Shown piece by piece: positions 12,283 through 25,149 of a stretch of 64,000 nucleotides of DNA. Positions within the stretch are counted from its first letter, which is position 1; each line of letters begins with the position of its first letter. The notes beneath the pieces were generated by a model that made no database searches, was not told the origin of the DNA, and was given only the letters and a program-made list of their open reading frames with translations. Origin of the DNA: Buddleja alternifolia (lineage: Eukaryota > Streptophyta > Magnoliopsida > Lamiales > Scrophulariaceae); assembly GCA_019426215.1 (NCBI GenBank), contig CM033400.1:27264568-27328567 (forward strand), in the 5' to 3' direction. A program made the position numbers and the translations under genes.

Positions 12283-15200
12283 TGTAGTGCCCCACATTTC
12301 TTAGCGGTAAGTTTAGTCATCTATATATTCACATAATTTTAATTTGAAGAATTGAGGATATTTTAATTGACATGTCTTTGATTATATTTTACTTTTGATC
12401 TGTCTTGCTTGATTATAGTGAATTACGTGAGATACATGTGCTCCAGTATATGGGATATTTTTATTGTTAACGATTATCTTGTCGAGGCTTTGGTGAAATT
12501 TGGGTCGAAATAATTTTATAAATAATTGCTTATCAAAATGAAACGAGTAGAAATGTCAAGAAATGAGCTGAAATTGACATTGGATGTATTTGAAATCAAA
12601 TTTATATGGATGAACCGTAAGAGATATAGATCATGAGTGGACTAACTGCGAGCGTTGTAAAGTCTTGGGGGTAAAGTTGTAATATTTAAAACATTGTGGA
12701 CCAATTTGTAATTTCTGTGAAAAAGAATAATTGTATGATATTTTGAGGAACTAAACGTGTCTTTCTCCCTCAAATTTGCCACTTCTCATTCTCATAAAGT
12801 TGCCACCTAGCTATGACATATAATATAATATAATCATATAACTTAGCATATATATATGCGTGTATATATATATAGAATCAACTAAACATATTTACTTCCC
12901 ACCCCCAAAAAAAAGGTACGCATCCTCTCTTCTTCTTTAATTTCAAGTTTCTTAATTTGTTAATTTTAATGATTTATTAGTAAAACGCGCAACTACTTGA
13001 TTAGTCAGGTTGTTATAGATTAATTACTGAAGCATGTATTCAATTATCTTGCTGGGGATTCTGATTATGCATCAAGAATGATTCTGTTCAAAATTAAAAC
13101 ATTTGACTATTTTTTTTTTATTTTCTGTTAAGTGATTAATTAGTTGACAATCAATTGATGCTTTGATACTTGTTTTCTGTTAGTAAGAATAAGAAATTGT
13201 CACTAAATTAGTTCATACAATGTAATGGTGTCAATTAGTAATTCCTTATTTTGTTATTTTTGTTTTTCTTTAAATGAGTAATTGAAAATTGAACTCATGG
13301 ACTTAAAAATATTAATCTGCTGAATTTGCCTTCAATCGCTAGACCACCTAGATGACTGATCGTCATAATTTGTTAAGTTTTCCAATCCGTGACATTGTTA
13401 AATTGAAGCTAATAGGGTGAGCTAGCTCATTGCATATATATTTCAATCATAATTAACTAACCAATTATTTGTATAGAGATTTTCTTGATAATTGGGCATG
13501 TAATTAGTTTCAGTTGTGTCACCAGTTTGTGACTAGTTAGTTCCTAACTCCTAAGATCCTACTTTTTCATTCTTGTCGATAGATGATAAAGGGAAGTACA
13601 GAAATAATCACATTAATTCCTCATCATTACCTATTTAGCATAACTAATTAATCTTCTTTAATTACGCTTTTGGTTAAAATGCACGAGATGAATTGACATA
13701 TTGGAAAATGTTGTGTTCTGCAAAATAATTTGGTTTAATAACACGTATATATGTGTGTGACACTCATCCCTAGGTACGTGATGTTAGCGTATGATTATTG
13801 TTCGAAGCCTTGGACGCATAGGACTAACTTAGAGATGAAATACATTTGGGCAACTACAAGTCGTGCTTTATTTATTCGTTTGTCTCATTCTGTAATATTC
13901 AGTGTCATTGTTATTCATGTGGATCTGGACTTGATCACATCATAAATGCGATTCATATAAATTGTTGAACATGCTTATGTGACTTTATGGTTCCAATTGC
14001 TTGCTATTGAAATAATCATGGAATAGGTTATTTGGTCATGAAAATTATTCCATCGTGGATATCAATTGTTCATGGTTGGTTCGGACAAAGCAGTCCTGGA
14101 TATGTTCGACAAAACGGTCTTAGATATGATAATACGAAGCGGTCCTAAATATGTTGATGTCAGGCAGTTTTGGATATGATCATAATATGAAGCGGTCCTA
14201 AATATGTTCATGTCAGGTGGTGTTGGATATGATCTACGAAGCGGTCCTAAATATGTTCTTTCAAAGCGGTCTTCATTCGGTCTGGGCCCGGGGCTGAACG
14301 GTTCGCGGGGCACGCTGGGGTAGCATTGGGCTGCCAGTAGAGGCTTCGTCGTTCAGTGCCCACTTAGGTGTCCTTTCACGGCCGAGATGGAGGTTTCTAC
14401 GGCTGTGATCGGCGCCACCATGTACCTAGGCATGGCCAGTTCAATGCGGTCCGCGGGGTCGCTCCCCGCAAATGGAGGATAAGGTAGTAAATGTTCGATT
14501 GTGATGGGAGTCACAAGGTCGTTTATCTGATGCTTCGGATTTATTCCTGGTGCACCTGACTCACAGGCTTCGTATGTTCAATATGATACGGCTCTCGCTT
14601 GATCTGATCTTCACAGGCTGCCTATTCTATATGATACGGCCTTTCGCTTGTTCCGGTCTTTGTTGGCTTCATTTGGTTATTCATAATATGGTCTTCAAAC
14701 TCATATCGCTTGAATTGATCTTTAAAAGCTTCCCGTTCGTATATGAACATAATTGTTTGATTGATTTATTTGACAGTTATTGATGTCACGCTTGTATGAG
14801 TCATGCATCACGAGAATAGTATTATGTACATGCATGCTTCATTTGGTTTTTCATAATATGGTCTTCAAACTCATATCGCTTGAATTGATCTTTAAAGGCT
14901 TCTCGTTCGTATATGAACATAATTGTTTGATTGACTTATTTTCCACTTATTGATGTCACACTTGTATGAGTCATCCATCACGAGAATAGTTTTATGAACA
15001 TGCATAACCCCGCACATGCACACACCGGCGCTCACTAGGCTTAGTAGCTCATCACTCGTGTTTCTCCCCCCCCCCCCCCCCCCTTCCCCAGGATAAGTAG
15101 CAATGGCGGATCTTCGAGAGTGATGTTCCAGGACAACTAGAGTGCCAACTCATATTAGTAAAGAAATCTTGAGCTACTGACCTTAAAGAGATCCACGGAA

Positions 15201-15289
15201 GTCAGATGGAGGATCCGCTAAGTCAAAAATTAGATAGAACCAGATAGATGAAATGAAATGTCATGTCCTGTTTCACTAGTGGTCTTGTA
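12283..15289 (+). repeat. 5' LTR of element C, 3' end deleted
   Basis: This matches 47806 to about 50840 closely over some 3 kb. The homology stops at about 15289, so the last ~115 bp of the LTR and the primer-binding site are gone. It contains repeats of a cgaagcggtcctaaatatgt motif (14100-14270), a GC-richer block (14280-14470), a 170-bp tandem duplication and a C run (15066-15083). The short frames within it, including one rich in Arg and Pro at 14062-14313 on the minus strand, are LTR sequence. Confidence 0.85.
14666..15005 (+). repeat. 170-bp tandem duplication inside the element C LTR
   Basis: Two copies start with gcttcatttggtt at 14666 and 14836. The other LTR has the same duplication with the same 170-bp period (50214 and 50384), so it predates the insertion of element C. 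Confidence 0.85.
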
Positions 15290-16045
15290 TTTTCCAGTGA
15301 AGTTATATGCATTTTGCTATAGAGTTGATTGACTCGTTTCTAATTTTTTTAAACTTCCCTCATTTTCTATCTTTGATATGCAATGAAAGAAAGAACCAAG
15401 ACAAGGTCCTGTAAAAATGAATAGTATAGGAAGTAGAGATGGAAGCAACATGAACTCACAGTGATGGGATACCGAAAATGAAGAAGGGTTGCGCGTACTT
15501 CCCATGGTTACGTAGTCGTTTTTCCATATAGACAAAACCACAAAAATATTTAATCAGTACTCCTTGAGAATATGGGTCAGTATTATGTAATGTCTAACTA
15601 CTCATTGTTTAAAGTGTCAATACAGCCATATCATCTTGTTAAGGTTTTAAGATAGCTTTCCAGAAAGGAGCTAAGATTAAGGTGTTAGTATTCCAAGTAA
15701 CTCATTCATGGATTCTTCCTTGATTGTCCAGTTATTGTATTCCTTCTAAGAATGTAAATTTAACTTCATTTTATTTCTAAAGCGATCCTATTCTAGGTAT
15801 CTATATTACATTTATGCTGCTCGATAGACTTGGAATTGTCATTATGCTATATCATGCTCAATTTCTCTTATTCAATTCTTCATAACTTGCATGTGGCTAT
15901 AAACCAATATCCTCATTAGTATATTGTTTGTAGTGCTTCATTTTAATATCCTAGTTTGCTATCCCAGTATTTGATTACTTTAGACTGCGTGTTTTCATGG
16001 AATTTGTTTATTATTATTATTATTATTATTTGGCTGCACATAATT
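15290..16045 (+). other. Non-coding interior of element C, left part
   Basis: About 750 bp of AT-rich DNA with no supported gene. A (TTA)n tract lies at 16010-16030. The last three bases, att (16043-16045), are the target duplication of the CACTA transposon. Confidence 0.6.
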
Positions 16046-16059
16046 CACTACAAAAAAAC

Positions 16060-16740
16060 AAGGCATCAGCTACGGTGATTTAATGCCCATATTTTTGTAG
16101 ATATGGCGACCGAATGGCCGTAGCCCATGTCCGAAGCTGATAAGAGCGTTGCAAAATTTGGCTACGGAGTTAAAAAAACTTGTAGCTAGTACATAACTAC
16201 GGAATGTTGTTGCTATTCTTGTAGCTATTATAGTCATCACATATTTCGTAGCTACTTTTGTTGTAATAGCAACTGAATATTTGTTGAAATTTTTTAGCAA
16301 CCTTCGTAACTATTTCAACGGAATATCCATGGCCATTTTCGTTGCTATGAAGCAACAAAAAAAGTTTATGGCAATTGTCGTTGCCATAGTGACAAAACAT
16401 TCGTAGCAAATCTTGTTGCAATATTATCGCAAAATCCGTAGCAAAGTTCGTTACCGAGGCTACAAAATTTTACTAGCAATTTCCATCATAATAACAACAA
16501 ACTATTTGTTGCAATATTCATAGCCAAGGTTATCGAATTTACATATACCATAGCGATAGCCACAAGAACTCGTAGCAATGTAATGGTGGAGAATTCGTAG
16601 CAATGACAAAATCTCCATAGCAAATGGCATTGTGATAGCAATGGAACATTTACGAGAATCCAAAGCATATCCATAGCTATCCTGGTATAAAATTATTGTT
16701 GGCTACGAAACAATTCCTTGTAGCAATGACAACGAATACG
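16060..16740. repeat. Left subterminal repeat region of the CACTA element
   Basis: About 680 bp packed with short variants of cgtagcaa, gtagctac, gttgcaat and their reverse complements in both orientations. In En/Spm elements such subterminal motifs bind TnpA. The motif consensus here is read by eye. Confidence 0.8.
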
Positions 16741-16933
16741 CATTTTTAACCCATTTCTAAAAAAATCGGTAAAAATAAAAACTAAAACCTCAATAAATAC
16801 AAAGAAAGATGCTAAGATAAATTAAATATCCAAAATAGACAAAGCAAATAAGTTAAACATCATCCAAAGCTACTCATAATATCCTAGGTGCCAACTTAGT
16901 ATCGAAATTCCTAACACATTCATCGTTGTTAAT

Positions 16934-19530
16934 CTAACTACTCTCGTTCTCATCATCCTCATTTGCATCAGACATACTAGCATTACTCCTAGTATTTTCA
17001 CTATTGGTTCTATTGCTATCAACGGGACTCTTACCATGTCTTCTACCTTCACGAAGACCACTCATAAATTCTTGTTCTCGTACCCCAGATCCACCGGCAT
17101 GAGTATGGTTTGTCCACTGGATGTCTTGCAACAGTTGACGTACTGAATCTGAGACTGGGAGATGTTCTCCAATAAGATTAATCATTTTCATATTCATCTC
17201 TTTCATATGCTCCATCTCTTTCTTTAAATTCTCAAAGCGTTCATCTGATTCTTGTTGTGCATTGTTGAATGCCTCCCAACGTTTAGATTTTGAGCCTACA
17301 GAATGCGCAATGTCACCAAGAATTTGATGAGGAGGCTGACTTCCAAATCCATATACCCGACCTTTGGGCACACCACCACAAGCCTCAATCCATGCATCAG
17401 GATTAAAAGTACTTAAAGAATTATCTTCAACCAAATTGTCATACGCATCCTACAAAAACAATCAAGTTCAATGAATAATTTAATGAAAATGATTCTCATA
17501 TTTCAATGTAAATTCCTTAGATTTAATGTAAGCTACATAGAAGCCCATAAATTATATGAACATATAAAAGAACAAATTAAATTTAAGACTACATTTTGTC
17601 TTTTAAATCCAATTATTTTAACATTAGTTTTTGCAGTCAATTGCAAAAGTTATACACTATAATTCCATACACCAACCACGATTTTTATGTCACATGAAAA
17701 TCTACTATTCTGGAATCTTAAAATTCATCTCATCAATCTATCAACAAAGAAAATGAATTTTTAATTGTTATAAAACTTACCCGCACCCTCTTAGCTTTGT
17801 CGCATATGAATTCCCCTTTTCCTTGTTTTGTCCTATGGGTACGGTCATAAAGCTCAACTTTCGAAACTTTGCGCTTATATTCATCTTCCTGTATAAATAC
17901 AAAAAATAGTAACATTTTGTAATATACTGATAAACCACAATTTCGCTAAAATTCTTAAATTAAAAAGTTTACCATTTCCTCTTCATGGACTGCAAAAGGC
18001 CTTGAGCCACCAGTATGCGTTGACATTGTACCATCCGCCGAACTCCTTCTATTATTTTTTCCAGCATCTGACATTCTTTGGAACTTCTCTGTACTCCAAT
18101 GATCCTCGCACAACTTGTTCCATGTATTTTCTCCGAGCCATTTAGGACCATGGCCTCTCCAATCCAAAGGTTTACTCGACTTTACTTTTAGTTCGATTTT
18201 TTTGCGTTCCTTGCAGATTATATCCCTGTAACGTCGATTTGCAATGCCCCACCACACACGCTTAATATCATCTATTGTTTCAAATGTCCATCTGTATTTG
18301 GCCTGTCAAAGAAGGTTTTTCGTTAAAAAGTGGTAAATTGACAATTATATCAATTTTTAAGAGCAAAAATTCGAAGTTAAGATACTATTTAAATAACTTT
18401 GTTTGAATACATAAAAATTTAAAACATATGCTCAGAAGAAATATTTTCAAATCTAACCTCAAAGAGCTCCCAAAGACATGTCTTTAGGTGATCCGGAAAG
18501 TGTGCCCATGACGGCCAAGGGCCTGTTATATGGTATTTAACCGATGCAGAGATCTCTTGAACCACACTTGAAGGTTTGAAACTTTCAGATTACACCATTT
18601 CACAACACAAAAGATAAATTTTATTAAGCATAGACATCTATTGCATAGACATGTTTTGCAAGTTATTCATAATTCGTTATTAGTTGTACAAGAACAGATA
18701 GATGAGCAGGGTCTAGACCTCTATACAAGTAATCCGCAATGTATTGAAGTGTCATTTGTGCAAGTAATAACGAATTATGAATAACATGTGAAAGTCGATT
18801 TCTTACATCTGAATTCTATAAATATCAATGCAGTAACATCTTAATAGAGATTTTGGCCTAAAGGGAAATGTTAAAACACATATGAGAAAAGTTGGTTTGA
18901 TTAAGCAATTATATAAGACTAAAGTACTTTAAACTTAGCATTATCAATATCCGCTGTACAAATAAATAAATAAATAAATATATGTATATATAAGAACTGT
19001 TAGACTTAAAGAGATCTGGAATACTACGTTTGGTCCCACAACTGCAAATGTTGGACATAAGGTAAAGAATTTTATACACAAGGTGTTCATAATTGCTAAA
19101 AATTGGGTCACTAATCAACTTAAAGAAATTCAAACATACTTCATGGCATATCTTTTCATTTTCTTATGTAATTAGCAATAAATATAGAAGTGTCAAGCTT
19201 CTCGGTGCACTGATGCCAATTAGTCATAGAAAATTTGACCAGGCTTGACTCGAACTCAACTCGTTTACACCCTTATTTAAAATATTAGCAAAAGCAACAT
19301 TCTGAATGAAAAGAATAAGTTCTTTTTCTCTGAATCTATGATATAAATTGAGTTAAAAGCCTAAAATCCAATCTTTTCTTATCAACTACACATATTTCTC
19401 AACAACAAAAATCCCGGACCCACATGTAAAATATCAAATTCTAAACCTTCACTTGTGGAAAAGTTAAGGCACATTAGTCGTCCTAGAACCTTGGCTCTCA
19501 CTATCCAACAAAAAAGTCCAAACTAAAATA

Positions 19531-19570
<40 letters not shown>

Positions 19571-20205
19571 AAGAAAACAACCATATGAAAATTGCGCAAG
19601 TATAATAAGTGAATATATAAGAGAACTGAATCCAAAAATACCTTTGACTAGAGATAGAAATCAAAATTCGTAATCCAGGTTCTGCTGGATGAGGAGTCCC
19701 TCGATTGAGCCCTCGTTGTCTGGTTCTGAAGGGAGGAACAATACTAGTAACTGATGGAGGGTAGATGTTGTTAGTGGGGGCTAGCTCCTCCTCTATCTCA
19801 TTTTCTTGTGCATGTGCATCGTTACCTCTTTCAAGAGTTGGATTATTTTGTCGAAGTTGGGTTCGAGGCCGCCTTCGATTAGGATTTCTCGATCCGCTAA
19901 TCTGATTTTGTTGTGCACCACTCCTAAACTCACAATTTTATCAAATAAAAAAATAATGTCAAATTCAAGTATTATAATGTAAAGACTTTAAATTCAAATA
20001 CAAGACTAATATTATTAACTGCATACTTGCCTAAAACAACTTTATTTTAAGACAATCTTATGAGTATTCTATTATGTAATAAATCATTGGAGAAAATCTA
20101 GCGTTTTTTTCCTCTTCTGTGTACTTGATATTATATTGCACATTATAATTAACTATTTAATTTATATTAGATAATTTTATTTGCACACACATTGAGTGTG
20201 CCCTA

Positions 20206-20277
<72 letters not shown>

Positions 20278-20483
20278 GGTTGACAAAAAATATACCCAAT
20301 GGCCTCATTACGTGTTGGGCTAGCTAAGCTACCCAATGTAGCATTGACGCCAATAGGCGACTCTTCGTGCATCTCGTTGTCATTTTCGACCGATAAACTA
20401 TTGGAATTTGTACCACGTACTGCAGAAGATTGCTCCCTTTTGCCTGGAGGAAAGCATCGACCACCACCTCTTGTTCTAACCAT
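16934..20483 (-). CDS. TnpA-like CACTA protein (Transposase_24 family), six exons
   Basis: The family (plant transposase Ptta/En/Spm, Transposase_24) corresponds to the TnpA/TNP1-like DNA-binding partner of the CACTA transposase. Proposed exons on the minus strand: 20483-20296 (start MVRTRGGGR), 19923-19642, about 18595-18458, 18302-17973, 17888-17781 and 17449-16934. The inspected junctions have GT donors and AG acceptors. The 18302 exon has the family's conserved core (WWGIANRRYRDI, then NTWNKLCEDHWS, then THTGGSRPF). The next exon has YDRTHRTKQGKGEF. The last exon begins near the IEACGGVPKGRVYG block and carries a Glu/Lys/Met-rich helix likely to form a coiled coil, then an acidic Ser/Asn tail. 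No stop is visible within exons. The third exon's start and the small-exon phases are the weakest points. The introns hold AT repeats. Confidence 0.8.
18596..19641. other. Long intron of the TnpA-like gene with (AT)n
   Basis: AT-rich intron with no coding support. A pure (AT)n run lies at 19531-19564. The short frames here are shadows. Confidence 0.55.
20211..20278. repeat. (AT)n(GA)n microsatellite
   Basis: About 23 AT units followed by about 11 GA units, in the first intron of the TnpA-like gene. A further (AT)n run lies at 20663-20699, between this gene and the TnpD remnant. Confidence 0.95.
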
Positions 20484-20659
20484 TCTGCATAAAAATTCAC
20501 AATAATAGACAAATTAAGACACAATTTGACTAAAAGTTCATGAATAAAATAATAATAGTAATATTAATGAGCACAACATAAAAGGAATTATAGAAATTGC
20601 TTCAGAAATTCCATTATCTTGTTCTAACCATTGTGTATAAAATTCACAATAATAGACAA

Positions 20660-20701
<42 letters not shown>

Positions 20702-20870
20702 CAAATTCAATGATAGAAACACATTTTTACTATAAGCTCATACATAAAAACATACAAATTATAAATGTGCACAACACAAAAGGAATCATAGAAATTGCTT
20801 CATAATCGATAATTGATCTATAAATAAAAAGATTCATTACATTCATGACTTTAAAGAAAAAAACGTCTAC

Positions 20871-21916
20871 TCAATCATCATAATCAATTTCATCATCACA
20901 ATCAGAAATTTCATTATCTTCATTCTCGTGTAAATTTTCTTCATCATTGGAAAAGAGATTCTCGAATGCTCCCTCCTCATCATCCTCTTCTTCTTCTCCC
21001 TCTTCTTCTTCTGCAATATCAAATAAGTGAGCTTGAGGTCGTGCAAGATCTTTTGGATCAACTTCTTGTAAATCAAAATCTGGATTTAATGGATCATGAT
21101 CCTCCTCAACAAAATTCATGTTAGTTCTTGGTTCAGAAATTGAGCCCTCCATCTCTTGAAAAGGACCCTCATGAATTAACTGGTCATTATCATCATGTTC
21201 CTCAAGATGAGGGACGTCAATTCTGCTTCTAGCTTTAATTTTGCACACTGCACGCCATTCACCTCTTACTCTACTTCTAGAATGCCTTATCGGGTGCTTT
21301 GGAAAGTCTGTATAATATACTTGTTGAGCTTGTTGAGCTAATATGAATTTATCACTGGTATTAAGCTTTGACTTTTGATTAACCTCAACTAACTTCAAAC
21401 GTGGATGAACTCTGATTCCATTATTAGACGTTGTGTCATACCAGTGACATTTAAATAATACAACCTTATTTTCATTTCCGAAATACTCCAATTCAATTAT
21501 TTCCTCCAACATACCATAATAATCTGTCATATCATTCTCATTTGAGGTTCCCCAAACCCATACACCACTATTCATCGTTGATTTGGAATTTCCGTACTCC
21601 TTTGTATGAAACTTGAACCCGTTCACAAAGTAGCCCTTATAACGTTTTGCCACACGACATGGTAAATATGACAAACGAACTATACGATCATCAACAGCAT
21701 TACTAGGATCTTCAGCCTATTTACAAGTTAAAAACTAATAAGTATATTTTTCATGATAGTCTATCTTATGAGTTTATATGAAATACATTAACTTACATAT
21801 TTATTGAACCATCCAACAAAGTTTGTATCGCGCAAGCTGCCCAATTCAATATGATTTATTGACGGATTATCTTTCATCATAGCAGCATCAAACTTCCTGG
21901 AATATTGAAATGCTTG
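20871..21916 (-). pseudogene. 3' end of the TnpD-like CACTA transposase gene (DUF4216 region)
   Basis: Two exons on the minus strand: about 21916-21797 (SLRDTNFVGWFNKY at its end) and 21716-20871, separated by an intron with GTAAGT donor and ATAG acceptor. The second exon has the DUF4216-type signature found at the C-terminus of CACTA transposases: GYFVNGFKFHT, then the IIELEYFG and VVLFKCHWYD blocks, followed by a long Glu/Asp-rich tail ending in DYDD. The catalytic Transposase_21 domain should lie upstream, but at about 21918 the sequence passes into a CA microsatellite. No trace of the domain was found elsewhere in the element, so the transposase is incomplete and inactive. Confidence 0.85.
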
Positions 21917-21921
21917 AAGCT

Positions 21922-22290
21922 AGACACACGCATAGACACACACACACACGCATAGACACACACACACACACACGCATAGACACACACACACACACATGCA
22001 TAGACACACACACACACACGCACACACACATATAAACACACACATATAAACACACACACACACACGCACATAGACACACACACACACACACGCATAAACA
22101 CACACACACATGCACACACACACACACATATAAACACACACACACACACACGCATAGACACGTAAATAAACAGACACACATTTTCTTTTACTTTTGCTTT
22201 TTCTTTTCCTTTTACTTTTGCTTTTTCTTTTCCTTCTACTTTTACTTTTTCTTTTACTTCTACTTTTGCTTTTTCTTTTCCCGTTACTTT
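21922..22290. repeat. (CA)n microsatellite plus polypyrimidine tract
   Basis: Interrupted (CA)n with recurring gcatagacacac and acatataaac variants at 21922-22180, followed by a TTTTC/TTTTAC-type pyrimidine tract at 22184-22290. It lies exactly where the missing part of the TnpD gene should begin. Long Cys/Val-rich and Lys/Ser-rich frames on the minus strand are products of these repeats. Confidence 0.95.
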
Positions 22291-23519
22291 TTCTTCTAAG
22301 TTGTATGTGGAGATGCTGAAGAAGCTTAGGAGGAATTTCATTGTTTTCTTGTACACCATCTTCTTCACCAAAACACACACTCATTCACACACACATACAT
22401 ATATATATAAACACACGCATACACACACAGTCTAAAGCGGAGACAAAATACCATAATTTGATCATGCATCCTACTTTAACAAACTTATGCCATATTTTGA
22501 TCATGCATCCTACTTTAACAAAGTCTAAAGCAGAGACAAAATACCATCCGTAGATTGTAAAGCTCATAGCCTAACTATCCTTATTTCAACAAGACTGAGA
22601 AACTGAATCAGAAAGAAAAGAGGATTTGTCCTAACCTAGAAGAGGAAGGTGACTTGTTCTGGAGTAAGGTTGAAGGTGTCACTGTAAATGTTGTCCTAAC
22701 AATTGTGCGTCTCCTTTTCAAAACTTGGTGGAAGTTCACAAATGAGGAATCTGCAATTTTTGGGAGATTAGGGAGAGTTTGAGAGGAGAGAGACGTGGGT
22801 AAGAGAGAAAGAGGGGAATGATTGAGGGAAGAAGACTTTTGAATTATTTGGGCTAGTTTGTTGGCGCCCGGTTAAAGCGCCAAGACGGAAGGCAACCCAT
22901 TTTCAAAAATGGAGTTACCATAAACGAAAGATGAATAATTTACTGAATGGGATGAATAATTTACTGAGAAAAGATGAATAATTTACATCAAACAATTAAT
23001 CTTTAGGGAATAAGATGAATGGGATGTTTGGCGCTGAGGACTTATCCAGAATGTCCTCATTTGAAGTCATTTCAATAACCAAACTATAAATAAAATAATT
23101 GGTCATTTTCTTACTTTTTGGAGTAATTGAATCATGACGACCTTGACTAGAGGTTCATATGTAGACAAGTTTTAATTAATATGTTAGATATGAAGAGAAA
23201 TTGATTGTTAATACTCAATTTTCTTGTAGTATTTGAATCAAGAGAAATTGGAATTGCTTAAGGTAGTAACGGAGTAGTTGGCTTAAATAACCAAAACAAT
23301 GTCATAAACAAAATTCACTGTTTATATAAATAAAAAAGAAACGAATATATATAGTATAAATAATATTTTAACACATTTGACAACAAAGTTGACTCGGTGC
23401 AATTTTCATTCTCCTCTTAATCTAGGGTAAGCCCCTTTATGAAACGAATTTGCACATTGTTTGACGCGGTAGATTCATGCATCCTAATTGATGCCCTCTT
23501 ATACACACCAATTGGATCA
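22291..23519. other. Intergenic CACTA interior
   Basis: No gene is supported here. A 62-bp segment with catcctactttaacaaa occurs twice (22463 and 22506). The motif gatgaataatttact recurs three times at 22931-22990. A GC-rich hairpin-like word, ggcgcccggttaaagcgcc, lies near 22863. At 23392-23460 begins a block (gactcggtgcaattttcatt and following) that recurs at the start of every unit of the 2.16-kb tandem array. Confidence 0.6.
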
Positions 23520-25010
23520 TCAAAAATTGATTAACACAGTAGATATTAGTGTACCCAACTCAGTTGCTTGCGACAACACGTACAGAATGTAGCTTAGCTC
23601 GCAATCAGAACCCGAGAAGTTGAAGATCGTGACCTCATTCAATGCCTCCAATCCCATTGCTTGCAACTTCCAGTCCTTTACGTAGTTGGATACACTAATG
23701 CCCGCGTTTTTCCATGGTGCACCCTACACATGTTAAGTCAATTACATTTTATTTTAGAAACCCAAACGTCTTCACGTGTTTAATAAACCATGTCATAACT
23801 AATAAGCGACAAACCATAAAACTTAAAATATTACCACCAAATCGACTTTAAGCTCATTCAAGCCTGTACATCTACTGATGAGCACCAATGTGACAGCAAG
23901 ATTGTCAAGCAGCTTCGAACACCTGATCTCTAGGCGGTGCATATTAACAAAAAAGTACCTCTCCATAATGCGATGTAGAGACTCCACATGCGCCAACCTC
24001 TAAACAAACAATTAAAAAAACAAAACAGGAAATCAAAACAACTTCTTAAAAGCATTTGCACTTATTCAAACAATGATAGATAGATATACCCTAACAAAAT
24101 CAATCGGGACACGTGCTCGTTCGCTGGATAGCAATTCTTTCGTCATTTTTACAACCTCTCGAAGTAGTCGGTATGTCGAGCAAGTTGATCCGATGTAGTG
24201 TCGATGACGGTGTACTATCCACTGTAAAGAATGAGCTAACGGCCCCAATACTTGTAAATGCCCCGAACCTTGTTCGTCTTGTTTCAATAAAATAACAAGG
24301 ACATCTACATTGGGGAAGTGTACTTTTATATTCACATTTCCTTGGGCCCGATTGAATGCCATCTTGAATATTTTTACAGAAGGCAAATATGCCTCAAATT
24401 CTGTTAGTCCTCTAAAATCACAGTTGAATAACTGCAAATTATTCAACACGGGACACCATTTTCCAAGGCTGGAAGAAAATGTGTTATCATGCAACACAAT
24501 GTGCTTCAATATGAGTCTTTTAAATTTCGTAAATTATATCTATCTTCCCACCTAACAATATAGTTCGGTAGATATAATTTTAACCGAACAAGAGTTTGTG
24601 ACAAAACAGGCCGTTAGGGAGTGAAGTGGACAACCGGCCGACTAATTTCAGTATACGCACATAATGATCTATTCCAAACGCCACCCACTCTTGCCTTATC
24701 CAATGCAATGGCTCGGCCCCCATTGGTAACTCAAAACTCAAGGTTTCAACCACACTTTCATTATGTTCAAGTATAGTGCGATTAACAAAATGAATAAATC
24801 TAAACCATGATAACCCCTTTGTTCGAAACGGTTAATATCGAATAAAAGAGTAGGGATGGAATACCAACAATGTTGAAAATATTTTGATAAAAGACCCAAT
24901 CGGGCTGCCTCCACAATGCATGTATCCCTTGATAACCTTCCCATAACATGAAAAATTATATCCTCACAAAGGAAACTAAATCCATTATTAGAAATTGTAC
25001 CTCGTTCCAT
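23520..25010 (-). pseudogene. Captured F-box/LRR protein gene, broken
   Basis: On the minus strand the first exon (from ATG at 25010) encodes an F-box: FLCEDIIFHVMGRLSRD, then LGLLSKYFQHCW and IPTLLFD, matching the usual pattern for SCF ubiquitin-ligase substrate adaptors of the F-box/LRR (FBD-like) group. A frameshift near 24810 moves the reading into VNRTILEHNES. LRR-like sequence continues to about 24600 and again at 24530-24066 (KHIVLHDNTF, then LQLFNCDF). Two small 3' exons follow (23999-23840 and 23724-23520), ending at a stop at 23520. Introns and exon order look preserved, so the copy came from genomic DNA and not from mRNA. Its place inside a CACTA transposon marks it as transduplicated. 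It cannot give a full product. Confidence 0.75.
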
Positions 25011-25149
25011 GGTTGTTTATATGAACTATCCTCTGTTTATACTCTGTTTCTACTCGTGCAAGATGATCCCCTGTCTCCCTCTTTATATCTCCCCTTTTTC
25101 GTGAAAGATGATCCTCACAATTGTCCTCTATTATATTTTGAAAATTCTT

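Noticed and set aside
14062..14313. Minus-strand frame repeated at 49613-49861
   Set aside because: Both lie in the LTRs of element C and follow the repeated cgaagcggtcc motif. The repetition reflects the LTR pair, not a gene family.
21877..22384. Long minus-strand frames rich in Cys/Val or Lys/Ser
   Set aside because: They are translations of the CA microsatellite and the polypyrimidine tract in different frames and have no start context or domain.
24738..25010. Functional F-box gene
   Set aside because: A frameshift near 24810 and stops interrupt the frame, and the gene sits inside a CACTA element.
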